Counted from the stretch's first letter, positions 7,443 through 15,523 are shown. The stretch is 64,000 nucleotides of DNA from G963663315 sp963665165 (GCA_963665165.1 OY761989.1:1674001-1738000); one strand, 5' to 3'. Made by a program: numbers and translations. The notes: generated from the sequence alone by a model not told the origin.

Positions 7443-8702
7443 TTACAGTGCGATACAGTCGGCCTGGATCAACAGCCCCGGTTTTGCCGGCTCGTGGACT
7501 CGCACCGCCGTCATCGCGGGATGCCCGTCCGGGCACAATCCGGCCCACACCCGGGCCGCCTCATGAAAAGCGTCCCCGATTTCATCATCCGCGCCGACCA
7601 GGAACAGATTGAGTTTGACCACATTCTCCAGAGTCATCCCGGCTTGTGCCAGAATCCGCTGTATCCGTTCGAACACAATCTGGCTCTGGCCCCTGATATC
7701 GCCCCTGGAAATGACCTCCGCATGGTCATCCAGCGCGGTTTGCCCCGCCACATGAATTTCCCCTCCGGCAGATACGCCGTGAGCAAAAACATCCGGCTGG
7801 TAGCGTCCGACCAGGCCGTCCGGGGTCAGGACCTTTCTTTCTTCATCGACAATCGCCATGGCGTCGATTTCGAGATCAAGCCCCGGATAAAGCAAATCCA
7901 CGCTGAAAGCCGTTACCGCCGGAGCCGGGCCATCGATGATTTCGCGGGTGATTTCCAGAATACGGTCGGCGAAGGCCACTCCGGTCAACGGATTGCGGCT
8001 ATCGTATTTGAAACATACCTTGATATGCGCGATGTCCTTGCAGGAGGCTCCGGCATCGGACAGTATATTATCGATATAGCGATAGATGTTCCGGGTCTGC
8101 GCGTCCAGGTCGCCAACGTGAACCGGGGTTCCTTTTTCGTCGGCGGAGATCTGGCCGCCGACAAAGATTCGATTGCCCACTTTCCACCCCTGCGACAACG
8201 GTACCGGGATACTCCAGTCCCAACTTCCATCCGGCATGATACGCTGCCGGTTTTTCCACGATTCTCCACGCACCGCCACGCCTTCTATCTGGATCAACTG
8301 GCCGGGATAAGGCATACCCCGGATACGCACCGCCGTAGCGGCCGGCCCCGGATCCGGGAAATACTCAAGCCGGACACGGGTCATGTCCTCCCAGTAGCGG
8401 GTCGCGTCCGCATCGTCCCCTTCAAACACGTAATAGGTGTTCAGTCGAACCAGGTTGTCCAGGCCAAGACCGATCCGGTCCAGGGCTTGTTTCATGTTTT
8501 CGAACACATTCCGGGTTTGCGCGGCGATGTCCCCCGGATCCAATACCGCGCCATGGCTGTCCAGCGACTGCTGGCCGCTGACAAAAACCTGATTGTCCAC
8601 AACCACGGTCTGCGCGAACGGAACGGGTTCCCGCCAATGCCATGCATCCGCATCCGGGTAGTGGATTTGCCTGGCCAGGACGGATCGGCTTCCCGTAATC
8701 AT
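7443..8702 (-). CDS. Triple-domain RidA (YjgF/YER057c/UK114) fusion protein
   Basis: This 419-residue protein contains three tandem RidA-like domains, roughly residues 12-135, 150-280 and 290-419, each ending in the family's hydrophobic strand (GQLIQIEGVAV, LDLEIDAMAI, GLLIQADCIAL). RidA proteins hydrolyse reactive enamines/imines or act as deaminases in nitrogen-compound degradation. The arginine that normally precedes the T/S-A/C-V strand in active RidA is absent from all three domains (AATAV, AVTAF, AMTAV), so the chemistry may differ. The gene begins 15 bases after the monooxygenase beta subunit, where the reductase tmoF would be expected. No clear Shine-Dalgarno is seen. Confidence 0.85.
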   Translation of the reverse strand: MITGSRSVLARQIHYPDADAWHWREPVPFAQTVVVDNQVFVSGQQSLDSHGAVLDPGDIAAQTRNVFENMKQALDRIGLGLDNLVRLNTYYVFEGDDADATRYWEDMTRVRLEYFPDPGPAATAVRIRGMPYPGQLIQIEGVAVRGESWKNRQRIMPDGSWDWSIPVPLSQGWKVGNRIFVGGQISADEKGTPVHVGDLDAQTRNIYRYIDNILSDAGASCKDIAHIKVCFKYDSRNPLTGVAFADRILEITREIIDGPAPAVTAFSVDLLYPGLDLEIDAMAIVDEERKVLTPDGLVGRYQPDVFAHGVSAGGEIHVAGQTALDDHAEVISRGDIRGQSQIVFERIQRILAQAGMTLENVVKLNLFLVGADDEIGDAFHEAARVWAGLCPDGHPAMTAVRVHEPAKPGLLIQADCIAL

Positions 8703-8717
8703 CCGCGACGCCGGACT

Positions 8718-9704
8718 TCAGATTTCCAGACTGCGGTGCCAGGCCCGCATCCGCGAAACAACGGCGTCCGCGCTGCCCTGGCTTTCGGGCAGAGCCTCGC
8801 ACCAGGTGGACACGGCGCTGACCGCAAGTGGCATCCATTGATCGATCCAGTCCCGGATCACGGCCTTGTTTTCAGCTTTCGCCTGCGTGCAGAACCGGAC
8901 CAGTTCCGCGCTCCATCTGCGCGAACGGTCACTGTCGCGCAACTGGTTGTCAGCCAGCAGGGCCAGCAGCGGATCACTGAAACGGCGCGCGGTCGCGGCC
9001 AGTTCCCTCAGGGTTTCATCCGCGGCCGGTTTCGCCACCAGATTGGCGGCTGTGAAACTTTCTCCATAATCGTAGGTAACCAGGACTTTTTCCATCAGTT
9101 CACGCAACCCCTGAAATGCCGGCTCCCGCTCCCAGTTCTCCCGTTCGGTCTTGCCGAACCCCCGGCCCGGATGGGCAATTTCAAGCTCCCGGGTACGGTA
9201 GGCCAGCCGTTGCAGCCATCGAAACTCATCGCCTTCCTGAAATCCGGCACAGGACGTAATGGTGCTGGCCGGAGCGATTTGCACAATGTACGCGGCGGAC
9301 ATTTGCAGGGCGGCCTGGAGGTATCTCCTGGGGGTATACAGCTTTTCCAGCGTGTCCAGCCATTCGGGCTGCAGTTCCGCGTCATAGCCAATTTCGTTGT
9401 GTTCATTCAACAGGCCATCGACGTATTCCTCCTGACTGTCCTGGGACCGGGTGTAGACACGGTAAATCAACGCATCGGGGTCCCGGAATTCTTCCCAGTC
9501 GTCATGTTGCAGGGCGCTGTCGAAGACATTTTTCCGATACCACTCATTCATGGGCAGGCCGGGAGCCGGGGAAAGCTCATAAGCGGAATCGCGATGCCGA
9601 TGCCGGGTTTGCAGATTGGTGGCGACGATTTCATATTCACTGGGGCGGCGTCTGTTTGCGGCCAGCTTGCTCCAGGTTTTCATTCCGGTTACTTTTACAG
9701 TCAT
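8718..9704 (-). CDS. tmoE: Toluene-4-monooxygenase-like hydroxylase, beta subunit
   Basis: This is the structural beta subunit of a soluble diiron monooxygenase (328 residues). It matches TmoE in KTWSKLAANRRRPSEYEIV near the N-terminus, AAYIVQIAPASTITSC mid-protein and EPAFQGLRELMEK. Beta subunits lack diiron ligands and support the hydroxylase dimer. A second in-frame ATG at 9683 (MKTWSKL) is an equally good start because the family usually begins close to this motif. The gene follows tmoD by 59 bases and precedes the RidA fusion by 15, consistent with one transcript. Confidence 0.9.
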   Translation of the reverse strand: MTVKVTGMKTWSKLAANRRRPSEYEIVATNLQTRHRHRDSAYELSPAPGLPMNEWYRKNVFDSALQHDDWEEFRDPDALIYRVYTRSQDSQEEYVDGLLNEHNEIGYDAELQPEWLDTLEKLYTPRRYLQAALQMSAAYIVQIAPASTITSCAGFQEGDEFRWLQRLAYRTRELEIAHPGRGFGKTERENWEREPAFQGLRELMEKVLVTYDYGESFTAANLVAKPAADETLRELAATARRFSDPLLALLADNQLRDSDRSRRWSAELVRFCTQAKAENKAVIRDWIDQWMPLAVSAVSTWCEALPESQGSADAVVSRMRAWHRSLEI

Positions 9705-9763
9705 GCCATAGCCCCGATCACTTTATCTGTTCCATCTGTTCCCAATCACCGGAATCACTCCGG

Positions 9764-10066
9764 TCACTCATCGCCCGCGGTAGCGAGAAACCGCATTTTT
9801 TCAGAATCAACCCGGATAAATCCTTCCAGCGACGGCATATTGGATTCTATGTCGCTGCGGGTCACTTCCCTGCCCAGCATGTCAGCCACCGTATCGAACC
9901 GAAGTACGCACTCTTTCTCGACCTTGATACGGACATAGGACGCGTGTTCCTCCACTTCGATTTTTCGGCCTGGATTATCTTCATAAATGGCTTCAAGAAC
10001 GGCGTCACCCACCTCACCATTCTTGATGACCGGCCCCACTTGCCGGCTGGACTGGGAGTTCTTCAT
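9764..10066 (-). CDS. tmoD: Monooxygenase coupling/effector protein (MmoB/TmoD family)
   Basis: This 100-residue regulatory protein binds the hydroxylase and tunes oxygen activation. It matches the TmoD pattern: VGPVIKNGEVGDAVLEAI at the N-terminus, DNPGRKIEVEEHASYVRI in the middle and LGREVTRSDIESNMPS near the C-terminus. It has no cofactor motifs, as expected. It lies 28 bases after the Rieske gene. Its presence shows that the monooxygenase set is functional in design and not just an isolated hydroxylase subunit. Confidence 0.9.
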   Translation of the reverse strand: MKNSQSSRQVGPVIKNGEVGDAVLEAIYEDNPGRKIEVEEHASYVRIKVEKECVLRFDTVADMLGREVTRSDIESNMPSLEGFIRVDSEKMRFLATAGDE

Positions 10067-10094
10067 GGTTTCTGGTCCACAGGTTTTCAGGGAT

Positions 10095-10430
10095 TCAGTT
10101 GAAATCGGAAGGAATCGCGACCCAGACCGCGTTGTCCTCGATCCTGACCGGATAATTGGTCAGCGATACTCCGGTGGGGTTTACGCCCTCTCCGGAAACC
10201 ACATTGAACTGCCACAGGTGCGCGGAGCAGGTCAGGATACAGTCTTCCAGTTCCCCCTCGATCAGCGGGTGCTGCTGGTGAGGACAGATCGGATCGTACG
10301 CCCTGACCTCCCCTCCCGGCGCATGAACGATCAGCACCTCGTCGTCTCCCGCCTCGAAAACCTCCATTTCGCCTTCCCAGACTTCGTCCAGATCGCAGAT
10401 TCTCCGGAATTCAGGACGCTCATCCGTCAT
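10095..10430 (-). CDS. tmoC: Rieske [2Fe-2S] ferredoxin of the monooxygenase (TmoC-like)
   Basis: This 111-residue ferredoxin carries electrons to the hydroxylase. The Rieske site is complete: Cys49-Pro-His51 and Cys68-Ser-Ala-His71 (CPH and CSAHLWQFN). Its start overlaps the end of tmoB by 11 bases, a sign of translational coupling. An NADH reductase (TmoF) that would feed this ferredoxin is not encoded in the window, so a reductase from elsewhere must serve it. Confidence 0.93.
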   Translation of the reverse strand: MTDERPEFRRICDLDEVWEGEMEVFEAGDDEVLIVHAPGGEVRAYDPICPHQQHPLIEGELEDCILTCSAHLWQFNVVSGEGVNPTGVSLTNYPVRIEDNAVWVAIPSDFN

Positions 10431-10692
10431 CGGCTTGTTCCGCGTAGACCTGCAGGGCCTCCATTTTCACCAGCCCGAGCTGTTTGACGATACAGTTGTT
10501 GTCCAGCGGACTGTCGGAGCCATGCAGCCGGGCGCGCAACACGGCGCCTGCTGGAAATTTCGGGGCCAGGACACCGACAATCTGGTCAACCGCAGTCTGG
10601 ATCACCTCCTCTATGGTATGGTCATCATCGACGACAACGACCTTGTATCCATAGTCCCCCTGCACGTTGATCGCAAGTGGAAGTTCAGCCAT
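10420..10692 (-). CDS. tmoB: Toluene-4-monooxygenase-like hydroxylase, gamma subunit
   Basis: This 90-residue ubiquitin-like gamma subunit is the third part of the hydroxylase (alpha-beta-gamma)2 complex. The pattern YKVVVVDDDHTIEEV, later APKFPAGAVLRARLHGS and a hydrophobic C-terminal strand agree with TmoB. The gene lies 41 bases after tmoA and overlaps tmoC by 11 bases. The order A-B-C-D-E is the same as in the classical tmo operon. Confidence 0.9.
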   Translation of the reverse strand: MAELPLAINVQGDYGYKVVVVDDDHTIEEVIQTAVDQIVGVLAPKFPAGAVLRARLHGSDSPLDNNCIVKQLGLVKMEALQVYAEQADDG

Positions 10693-10733
10693 ATTTCAAT
10701 CCGGTCCCGGAGAATTCATGGTGGTCCGCGTGA

Positions 10734-12254
10734 TTACCCGGTGGCTCGCCTGGGCGCTTCCCGGCCCGTGTCCGACTCATGCCCGTAGCCATCCACCCAC
10801 TGGTAATCGTAGCCGTCCACCCCGCGCTCGGCCGGGCTTTGCCCCATGTATTCGTAAAAATCATCCGGTTCCGGCCCGATCGTGCCGTCGAACGCACGGT
10901 CAATGATGCTTTTGTGTCCCTTGTACCGCTCCGGCTCAAGTTCGAAAATCCACTTGCAAGGCTCTGAACAGAAATGATATTTGCGTCCGTCCAGATCGAC
11001 CTGGTGATTAACCGGCTGCCACTGGTCACCGGCTATTCCGGTTACCTCGAGACCGCACATGTTACAGATCAATGGAGGCGCGACCGGGGTGGTCTTGTCA
11101 TAGTCGCCGTTACGGATGTTTTCGATTACCGTATCCCAGCACTTGCCGTAAGTCTCGTTCCAGCCCGGATATTTCTCTTCCAGCCACTCCCTTTCCGCAG
11201 GCGACACCCCGGATATCGGACGCCACCATTCCGTGGCCCGATATACATAGACCCCGATCTGGTTGGCGTGATGGAATGTTGAAATATCCTGTTTGAGGAG
11301 GTCCCAGTACCAGGGCAGGTCCAGCCCGAGGGCCTCGACAGTACGCCCGAACTGGCCAATAACCCACTCTTCCATGAATTCCTTCAGGGAATTTTCACGA
11401 TGCTCCAGCGGAGTGTAGTAATCCATACCGATACCGCTCAAGGCTGAAAACTGTTTCCACATGCGCCAGAAAGAGATATCGACCATTTGCTGCGCTTCCT
11501 TCTTCCTGCCGTTTTCAACCATGATCCGCACCATCGGTTCACCGATCTGGGCGTGCCTGGCTTCATCCGTTTGTATGCTCTGCAACATGGTTGCAAAGGA
11601 ATGGTCACCGCATTTGGCGGCATCGGCTGAGAGAGCGACGAACTGCAGATTGGTGAACGCCTGCTCCAGTCCCATGTTGAGCATGATCGCGGCGCTCGTC
11701 GCATCCCGTGTGTGGGCAATGTCATCCAGGGCGTGGCGCAAACTGATTATGATCCAGTTTTCCGTTTTCGAGGATTTGTGGCACCAGTCGAACACGGCAT
11801 CATGCTTCAGGAATTCATAGGCGAAGTAGATCTGGATCTGACTGTGGCGAATTTCGTCGAGTGTGCCGAATGTCGCCATGTTGCGCATGCCGGGACTCAG
11901 GGAAAACCGGGTCATGCGGGCGAATGCGGAGGCCGAGTGGAATTCCGCCCAGCACACTGCGCTGAAATGCAGGGCCAGCAGGGCCTTCCAGTGTGGTGAG
12001 GCGTTTTTGAAAAAATTGGCCCGCGCCAGCGCGGCCTTGACGGAATAGGCTCCGATATCCTTGTCACGTTGTGACTTCACATAATCGCGGTAAGTGACCT
12101 TGTAGGGTTCATCGAATGTTTCCCATTCCGCCACCGGTATGCCGAAACTGTCGGACATCGGCTCGGGGAACAACTCATCCACGGGAACATAGCCGGGTGT
12201 CCAATTGGTTTCGCGCGCCAGGTCATACCAGGCTTCCATCTTCAGCAATGCCAT
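10734..12254 (-). CDS. tmoA: Toluene-4-monooxygenase-like diiron hydroxylase, alpha subunit
   Basis: This is the catalytic alpha subunit (506 residues) of a bacterial multicomponent monooxygenase. The diiron ligands fall at Glu104, Glu134, His137 (TLDEIRH), Glu197 (GLEQAF), Glu231 and His234 (TDEARH), the same numbers as in toluene-4-monooxygenase; Thr201 is also kept. Compared from memory with TmoA, pocket positions 103, 107, 176 and 196 are Ala, Ser, Leu and Leu rather than Gly, Ala, Phe and Phe, so the substrate is probably not toluene. The C-terminal part carries a Cys-rich YHS-type motif (CNMC, HFCSEPC). GGAGGAAG eight bases upstream supports the start. First gene of the operon, divergent from an ABC importer. 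Confidence 0.95.
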   Translation of the reverse strand: MALLKMEAWYDLARETNWTPGYVPVDELFPEPMSDSFGIPVAEWETFDEPYKVTYRDYVKSQRDKDIGAYSVKAALARANFFKNASPHWKALLALHFSAVCWAEFHSASAFARMTRFSLSPGMRNMATFGTLDEIRHSQIQIYFAYEFLKHDAVFDWCHKSSKTENWIIISLRHALDDIAHTRDATSAAIMLNMGLEQAFTNLQFVALSADAAKCGDHSFATMLQSIQTDEARHAQIGEPMVRIMVENGRKKEAQQMVDISFWRMWKQFSALSGIGMDYYTPLEHRENSLKEFMEEWVIGQFGRTVEALGLDLPWYWDLLKQDISTFHHANQIGVYVYRATEWWRPISGVSPAEREWLEEKYPGWNETYGKCWDTVIENIRNGDYDKTTPVAPPLICNMCGLEVTGIAGDQWQPVNHQVDLDGRKYHFCSEPCKWIFELEPERYKGHKSIIDRAFDGTIGPEPDDFYEYMGQSPAERGVDGYDYQWVDGYGHESDTGREAPRRATG

Positions 12255-12313
12255 ATCACCACTTCCTCCAAACTACAGACTATAATTACCGCATGAAAGT
12301 CCATGCGCCAAAA

Positions 12314-12342
12314 AGTCTATGCTATTGTCCGAAATTCGTCAA
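12314..12342 (-). promoter_or_regulatory. Candidate sigma-70 promoter of the monooxygenase operon
   Basis: On the minus strand TTGACG (12342-12337) and TAGACT (12319-12314) are 17 bases apart. The start point would be near 12307, so the transcript would begin with a hairpin formed by CGCATG (12290-12295) and CATGCG (12302-12307). An imperfect inverted repeat, ATTGT (12323-12327) and ACAAT (12342-12346), overlaps the promoter and could bind a regulator. Confidence 0.45.
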
Positions 12343-12462
12343 CAATTGTTTTACTTGTCATAGTATACTTATATTTTAGTCGCATCCTGGTGCGAAATCC
12401 GTCATAATTTTCAATATAATTGAGGTTTTCAGGGATTATCGGCTAATCCCGGAACCCATGTA

Positions 12463-13383
12463 GTGAAGGATGATGAAAAACAACATGACGACAGCGCCGG
12501 ACAATACCCAATGATATCAGCGGACTCCGGCACACAGACCCGGAACAACGAACAGGCGGCCGGGAATGCGCCACTGTACAAACCGCCACGGGAACGTTTT
12601 CTGGAGATCAGGGGTTCGGTCGGCAGGAACGAAAGTTTTATCCTTGGCATCCTCGGTGTAGTCGCGTTTTTCGGTATCTGGGAAATCTGCCATTACCTGA
12701 CGCCGGCGTCGCAACAGAAATTCCTGCCCGGAGTGGGACAGGTCGTAGGCAAGATTTACGCGCTGATACTCGAAAAAGGTTATATGGCAGATATCGGCAA
12801 GAGTGTCTACCGCATCTATGTCAGTTTTTTCGTAGCCTGCCTGCTGGCCGTGCCTCTGGGGCTGCTGATGGGCTGTTTCGTAAAGTTGCGGGCGCTGATC
12901 AACCCGACCATTGGCGGGCTGCGCTATCTTCCAGCCGCGTCATTCGTGCCCCTGTTGCTGGTCTATTTCGGACCGACCGATTTTGCCAAACTGGCGTTGT
13001 TGTTTCTCGGCTGTGTGTTTTTCCTGATTGCGCTGATTCTGGACAATGTGCTCTCCGTACCCAAAGAGTTGATTGAATCCGCCCAGACCATGGGCGCCAA
13101 ACGTACGCATATCGTGCTCAAGGTCGCTTTCCCCGCGGCGGCGCCGCAAATTCTCGATTCCATGCGGAACATGATCGCGGTATCCTGGACCTATCTGGTC
13201 ATAGCGGAAATCGTCGCGGCGACCGATGGCATCGGGGCTGTCATGATGCGCGCGGCGCGCTTCCTGCATGTGGACATCATCATGGCCGGGATACTGACAA
13301 TCGGGATACTCGGCGTCCTGACCGACATTACGTTCCGGGTTGCAGCCCGCTTTCTTTTCCCCCACGAATATACCCGTCGTTAG
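12463..13383 (+). CDS. ABC transporter permease, nitrate/sulfonate/taurine (SsuC/TauC) type
   Basis: This inner-membrane permease has 306 residues, with about 50 hydrophilic N-terminal residues and then six predicted membrane segments. The cytoplasmic coupling loop reads IESAQTMGAKRTHIVLKVAF (EAA-type motif). The start is a GTG at 12463; a later ATG at 12511 would shorten the hydrophilic leader. A hairpin, GGGATTA (12432-12438) and TAATCCC (12444-12450), sits just upstream. It forms an operon with the ATPase (11 bases later) and the binding protein. It is divergent from the monooxygenase operon, so it may import that system's substrate. Confidence 0.9.
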   Translation: MKDDEKQHDDSAGQYPMISADSGTQTRNNEQAAGNAPLYKPPRERFLEIRGSVGRNESFILGILGVVAFFGIWEICHYLTPASQQKFLPGVGQVVGKIYALILEKGYMADIGKSVYRIYVSFFVACLLAVPLGLLMGCFVKLRALINPTIGGLRYLPAASFVPLLLVYFGPTDFAKLALLFLGCVFFLIALILDNVLSVPKELIESAQTMGAKRTHIVLKVAFPAAAPQILDSMRNMIAVSWTYLVIAEIVAATDGIGAVMMRAARFLHVDIIMAGILTIGILGVLTDITFRVAARFLFPHEYTRR

Positions 13384-13394
13384 CAATCAGTGGC

Positions 13395-14237
13395 ATGACA
13401 GACCCAGACAATATTTCAACCAGGCACAGCGCGCTTGAACACGGTCGTGACGCGGGTGAACCCCCTATCCGGGCCAATCGGGTTACCAAGGAGTACATCG
13501 GCGGGAGCATTGTCGCGCTGAATGACGTATCCGTGGATATTCATGAAAACCAGGTGACCGCGCTGATCGGCCCGTCCGGGTGCGGCAAAACCACACTGCT
13601 TCGCCTGATAGCGGGCCTCGAATACCCGACCCGAGGGAATGTACAGGTATATGGCCAGCCTATATCGGGTCCGGGACCCGAGCGGGGCATGGTATTCCAG
13701 GCCTATACTTCCTTCCCGTGGCTGAATGTCCGGGAAAATGTCGAGCACGGCATGAAGATTCAACGCATCCCGAAGAAAGAAAGGGAGAAGCGCGCGCAAC
13801 ACTTCCTGAAACAGGTTCATCTCTCCGATTTTTCGGAATCCTTCCCGATCCAGCTTTCCGGCGGCATGAAGCAGCGTGTGGCGATTGCCCGCGCGCTGGC
13901 GCAGGACCCCCAGTTACTGTTGCTCGACGAACCTTTCGGAGCGCTGGACGCACAGGTCACCTGGGAAATGGAAGAGATGATAATCGAAATTATCGAGAGC
14001 GAGAACAAGACCGTCATCCTGGTCACACACGACATTCAGGAGGCTATCTACCTGGCTGACCGCATTCTGTTTTTCACCAGGCAGCCTGGCGAAATAAAGG
14101 CCGATATCGCGATGGAGTTCAAGCAGGGAAAACGATTCCCGAGAAAGGAGGACCTGCTCGTGAAACCGGGATATGTCGAGATGGAAAAACGCCTTTACCA
14201 GATGATGAGAGAGGAAATCCAGGGGCGCATCAGCTAG
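13395..14237 (+). CDS. ABC transporter ATP-binding protein, SsuB/TauB type
   Basis: This 280-residue ATPase energises the importer. It carries Walker A GPSGCGKTT, signature LSGGMKQR, Walker B LLLLDEPFGALD and the switch histidine in VTHDIQEA. The gene lies 11 bases after the permease gene and 42 before the binding protein gene. Sequence alone assigns it to the nitrate/taurine/sulfonate subfamily but not to a substrate. Confidence 0.93.
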   Translation: MTDPDNISTRHSALEHGRDAGEPPIRANRVTKEYIGGSIVALNDVSVDIHENQVTALIGPSGCGKTTLLRLIAGLEYPTRGNVQVYGQPISGPGPERGMVFQAYTSFPWLNVRENVEHGMKIQRIPKKEREKRAQHFLKQVHLSDFSESFPIQLSGGMKQRVAIARALAQDPQLLLLDEPFGALDAQVTWEMEEMIIEIIESENKTVILVTHDIQEAIYLADRILFFTRQPGEIKADIAMEFKQGKRFPRKEDLLVKPGYVEMEKRLYQMMREEIQGRIS

Positions 14238-14279
14238 CGCTTCCCGAACGATCAATTTATCAACACCGGAGAAAACAAC

Positions 14280-15380
14280 ATGATTTTCAAAACCGATAAA
14301 AACCAGAGACATCGCTTCCTGCACCGTATCCGGCTATACCTGTCGACCAGTGTACTGGGCCTGCTTTCAGTCCTTGCCGTTCATACCGCGAACGCCGAAG
14401 ACACAGTCCGGATCGGTCATTTCAGCTGGCCGGGTTATGGATTCCACTATGTCGCCGAAGCGAACGGCCTGACCGACCTGAAATTTGAAAACACCATTAT
14501 CGAAGATCCGGTTCAACTGTTCAGCCTGCTGGCGACCAATCAACTGGATGTGGTGTTCAGCACCATAGAATTCGGCCCGATTGCGGCCGCCGAGGAAATG
14601 GGGTTCAAACTGATCAACCTTTCCAATCTGGCGCACGGCTCGGACATGATCGTCGTCCACCCGGACATCAAGGAGGCGGCCGACCTGAAAGGCAAGCAGG
14701 TCGCGATACTTGAGGGCGGCCTGTCGCACATCATGATGGGGATCTGGCTGGAACAGAACGGGGTCAAGGCCGAAGAGGTCGAAATGGTGAATCTGATTGC
14801 CGGTGACGCGGCGGCAGCCATGATGAGCGGCCAGGTCGCCGCCGCCGAGCTCTGGTCTCCGTTCAACTCACAGGTGCTCGCCGACCTTGAGGGTTCGCAT
14901 GTGGTCGCTCATTCCTTCGACCCTTACTGGCTGGGAACGGCGCTGATCGCCGACGCGGTCTACATGTCCGGCGACTTTCTGGAAAACAACCGGGCGCTGG
15001 CCGTAAAAGCCTTGCAGGCAATCTACGCCGGAGTGGAACACTGGAGAGCCAATGCCGAAGCCTCCAACGCGGTGATCGCTGAAGCGGTCGGGTTCTCGCT
15101 GGAAGATGTGACCGCCATTCTCGGTAACGGTTCACTGACCCGGGACGCGGCGAACAATGATCCGGCAGATGGGGAACTCTATATCTACAGCCTCGAGGAT
15201 GCCGCACGTTTTTGCGGAGTCGCGGAAGGAGACCCTCCTTTCGGCCAGAAAAACGGCCAGCTCAAAGACCACTGGGAGTTGACCAATGACTGGTGGATCA
15301 AGTTCGGTTTCATAACCAAACGGGGAGATTACAACGCCGGCACGGACTGCGAACTGGTCCGCGAAGCGCTGGCCGGCTGA
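14280..15380 (+). CDS. ABC transporter periplasmic substrate-binding protein (NMT1/SsuA-like)
   Basis: This 366-residue secreted binding protein has a basic N-terminus, a hydrophobic core and a probable signal peptidase site after Ala39 (HTANA-ED). The mature part begins VRIGHFSWPGYG and has the NMT1/THI5 two-lobe pattern used for taurine, nitrate, pyrimidine and urea-carboxylase-associated ligands. Trp, Asp and Glu residues are frequent near the likely ligand cleft (SFDPYWLG, ELWSPF). The last three bases (TGA) begin a 23-bp sequence repeated at the end of the convergent cbiA gene. The ligand is unknown; proximity to the guanidino/monooxygenase cluster suggests a nitrogen compound. Confidence 0.88.
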   Translation: MIFKTDKNQRHRFLHRIRLYLSTSVLGLLSVLAVHTANAEDTVRIGHFSWPGYGFHYVAEANGLTDLKFENTIIEDPVQLFSLLATNQLDVVFSTIEFGPIAAAEEMGFKLINLSNLAHGSDMIVVHPDIKEAADLKGKQVAILEGGLSHIMMGIWLEQNGVKAEEVEMVNLIAGDAAAAMMSGQVAAAELWSPFNSQVLADLEGSHVVAHSFDPYWLGTALIADAVYMSGDFLENNRALAVKALQAIYAGVEHWRANAEASNAVIAEAVGFSLEDVTAILGNGSLTRDAANNDPADGELYIYSLEDAARFCGVAEGDPPFGQKNGQLKDHWELTNDWWIKFGFITKRGDYNAGTDCELVREALAG

Positions 15381-15523
15381 ACAACGCCGCAATCGCATCC
15401 CGTCTGCCCGACTCACCGTAGGGGCCGGCCCCCGTGCCGGCCCGCTACCGATGGGTAACGAACCGGAACCGGGAACCGGACATCACGGCCATTCAATTCG
15501 TGAACAACGCCGCAATCGCATCC
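15378..15523. repeat. Perfect 23-bp direct repeats flanking a REP-like element
   Basis: Copies lie at 15378-15400 and 15501-15523 (TGAACAACGCC...CGCATCC). The first begins with the stop codon of the binding-protein gene; the second encodes the C-terminus of CbiA. The 100 bases between them contain a REP-like palindrome. The arrangement resembles a target-site duplication or a local duplication. Confidence 0.7.
15418..15448. repeat. REP-like palindrome between convergent genes
   Basis: GTAGGGGCCGGC, CCCCGT, then GCCGGCCCGCTAC gives a GGCCGGC/GCCGGCC stem with GTAG/CTAC edges. Its reverse complement matches the copies at 19937 and 21172. It could also act as a bidirectional terminator between the two convergent genes, although no T-run follows. 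Confidence 0.65.

Noticed and set aside
7431..9938. Long plus-strand open frame opposite the RidA and tmoE/tmoD genes
   Set aside because: Its translation has no family features and the opposite strand encodes clear RidA and monooxygenase proteins; high GC opens the antisense frame.
15381..15492. attachment site for an integrative element, from the 23-bp repeats
   Set aside because: No tRNA, integrase or excisionase nearby; a REP-linked duplication is simpler.
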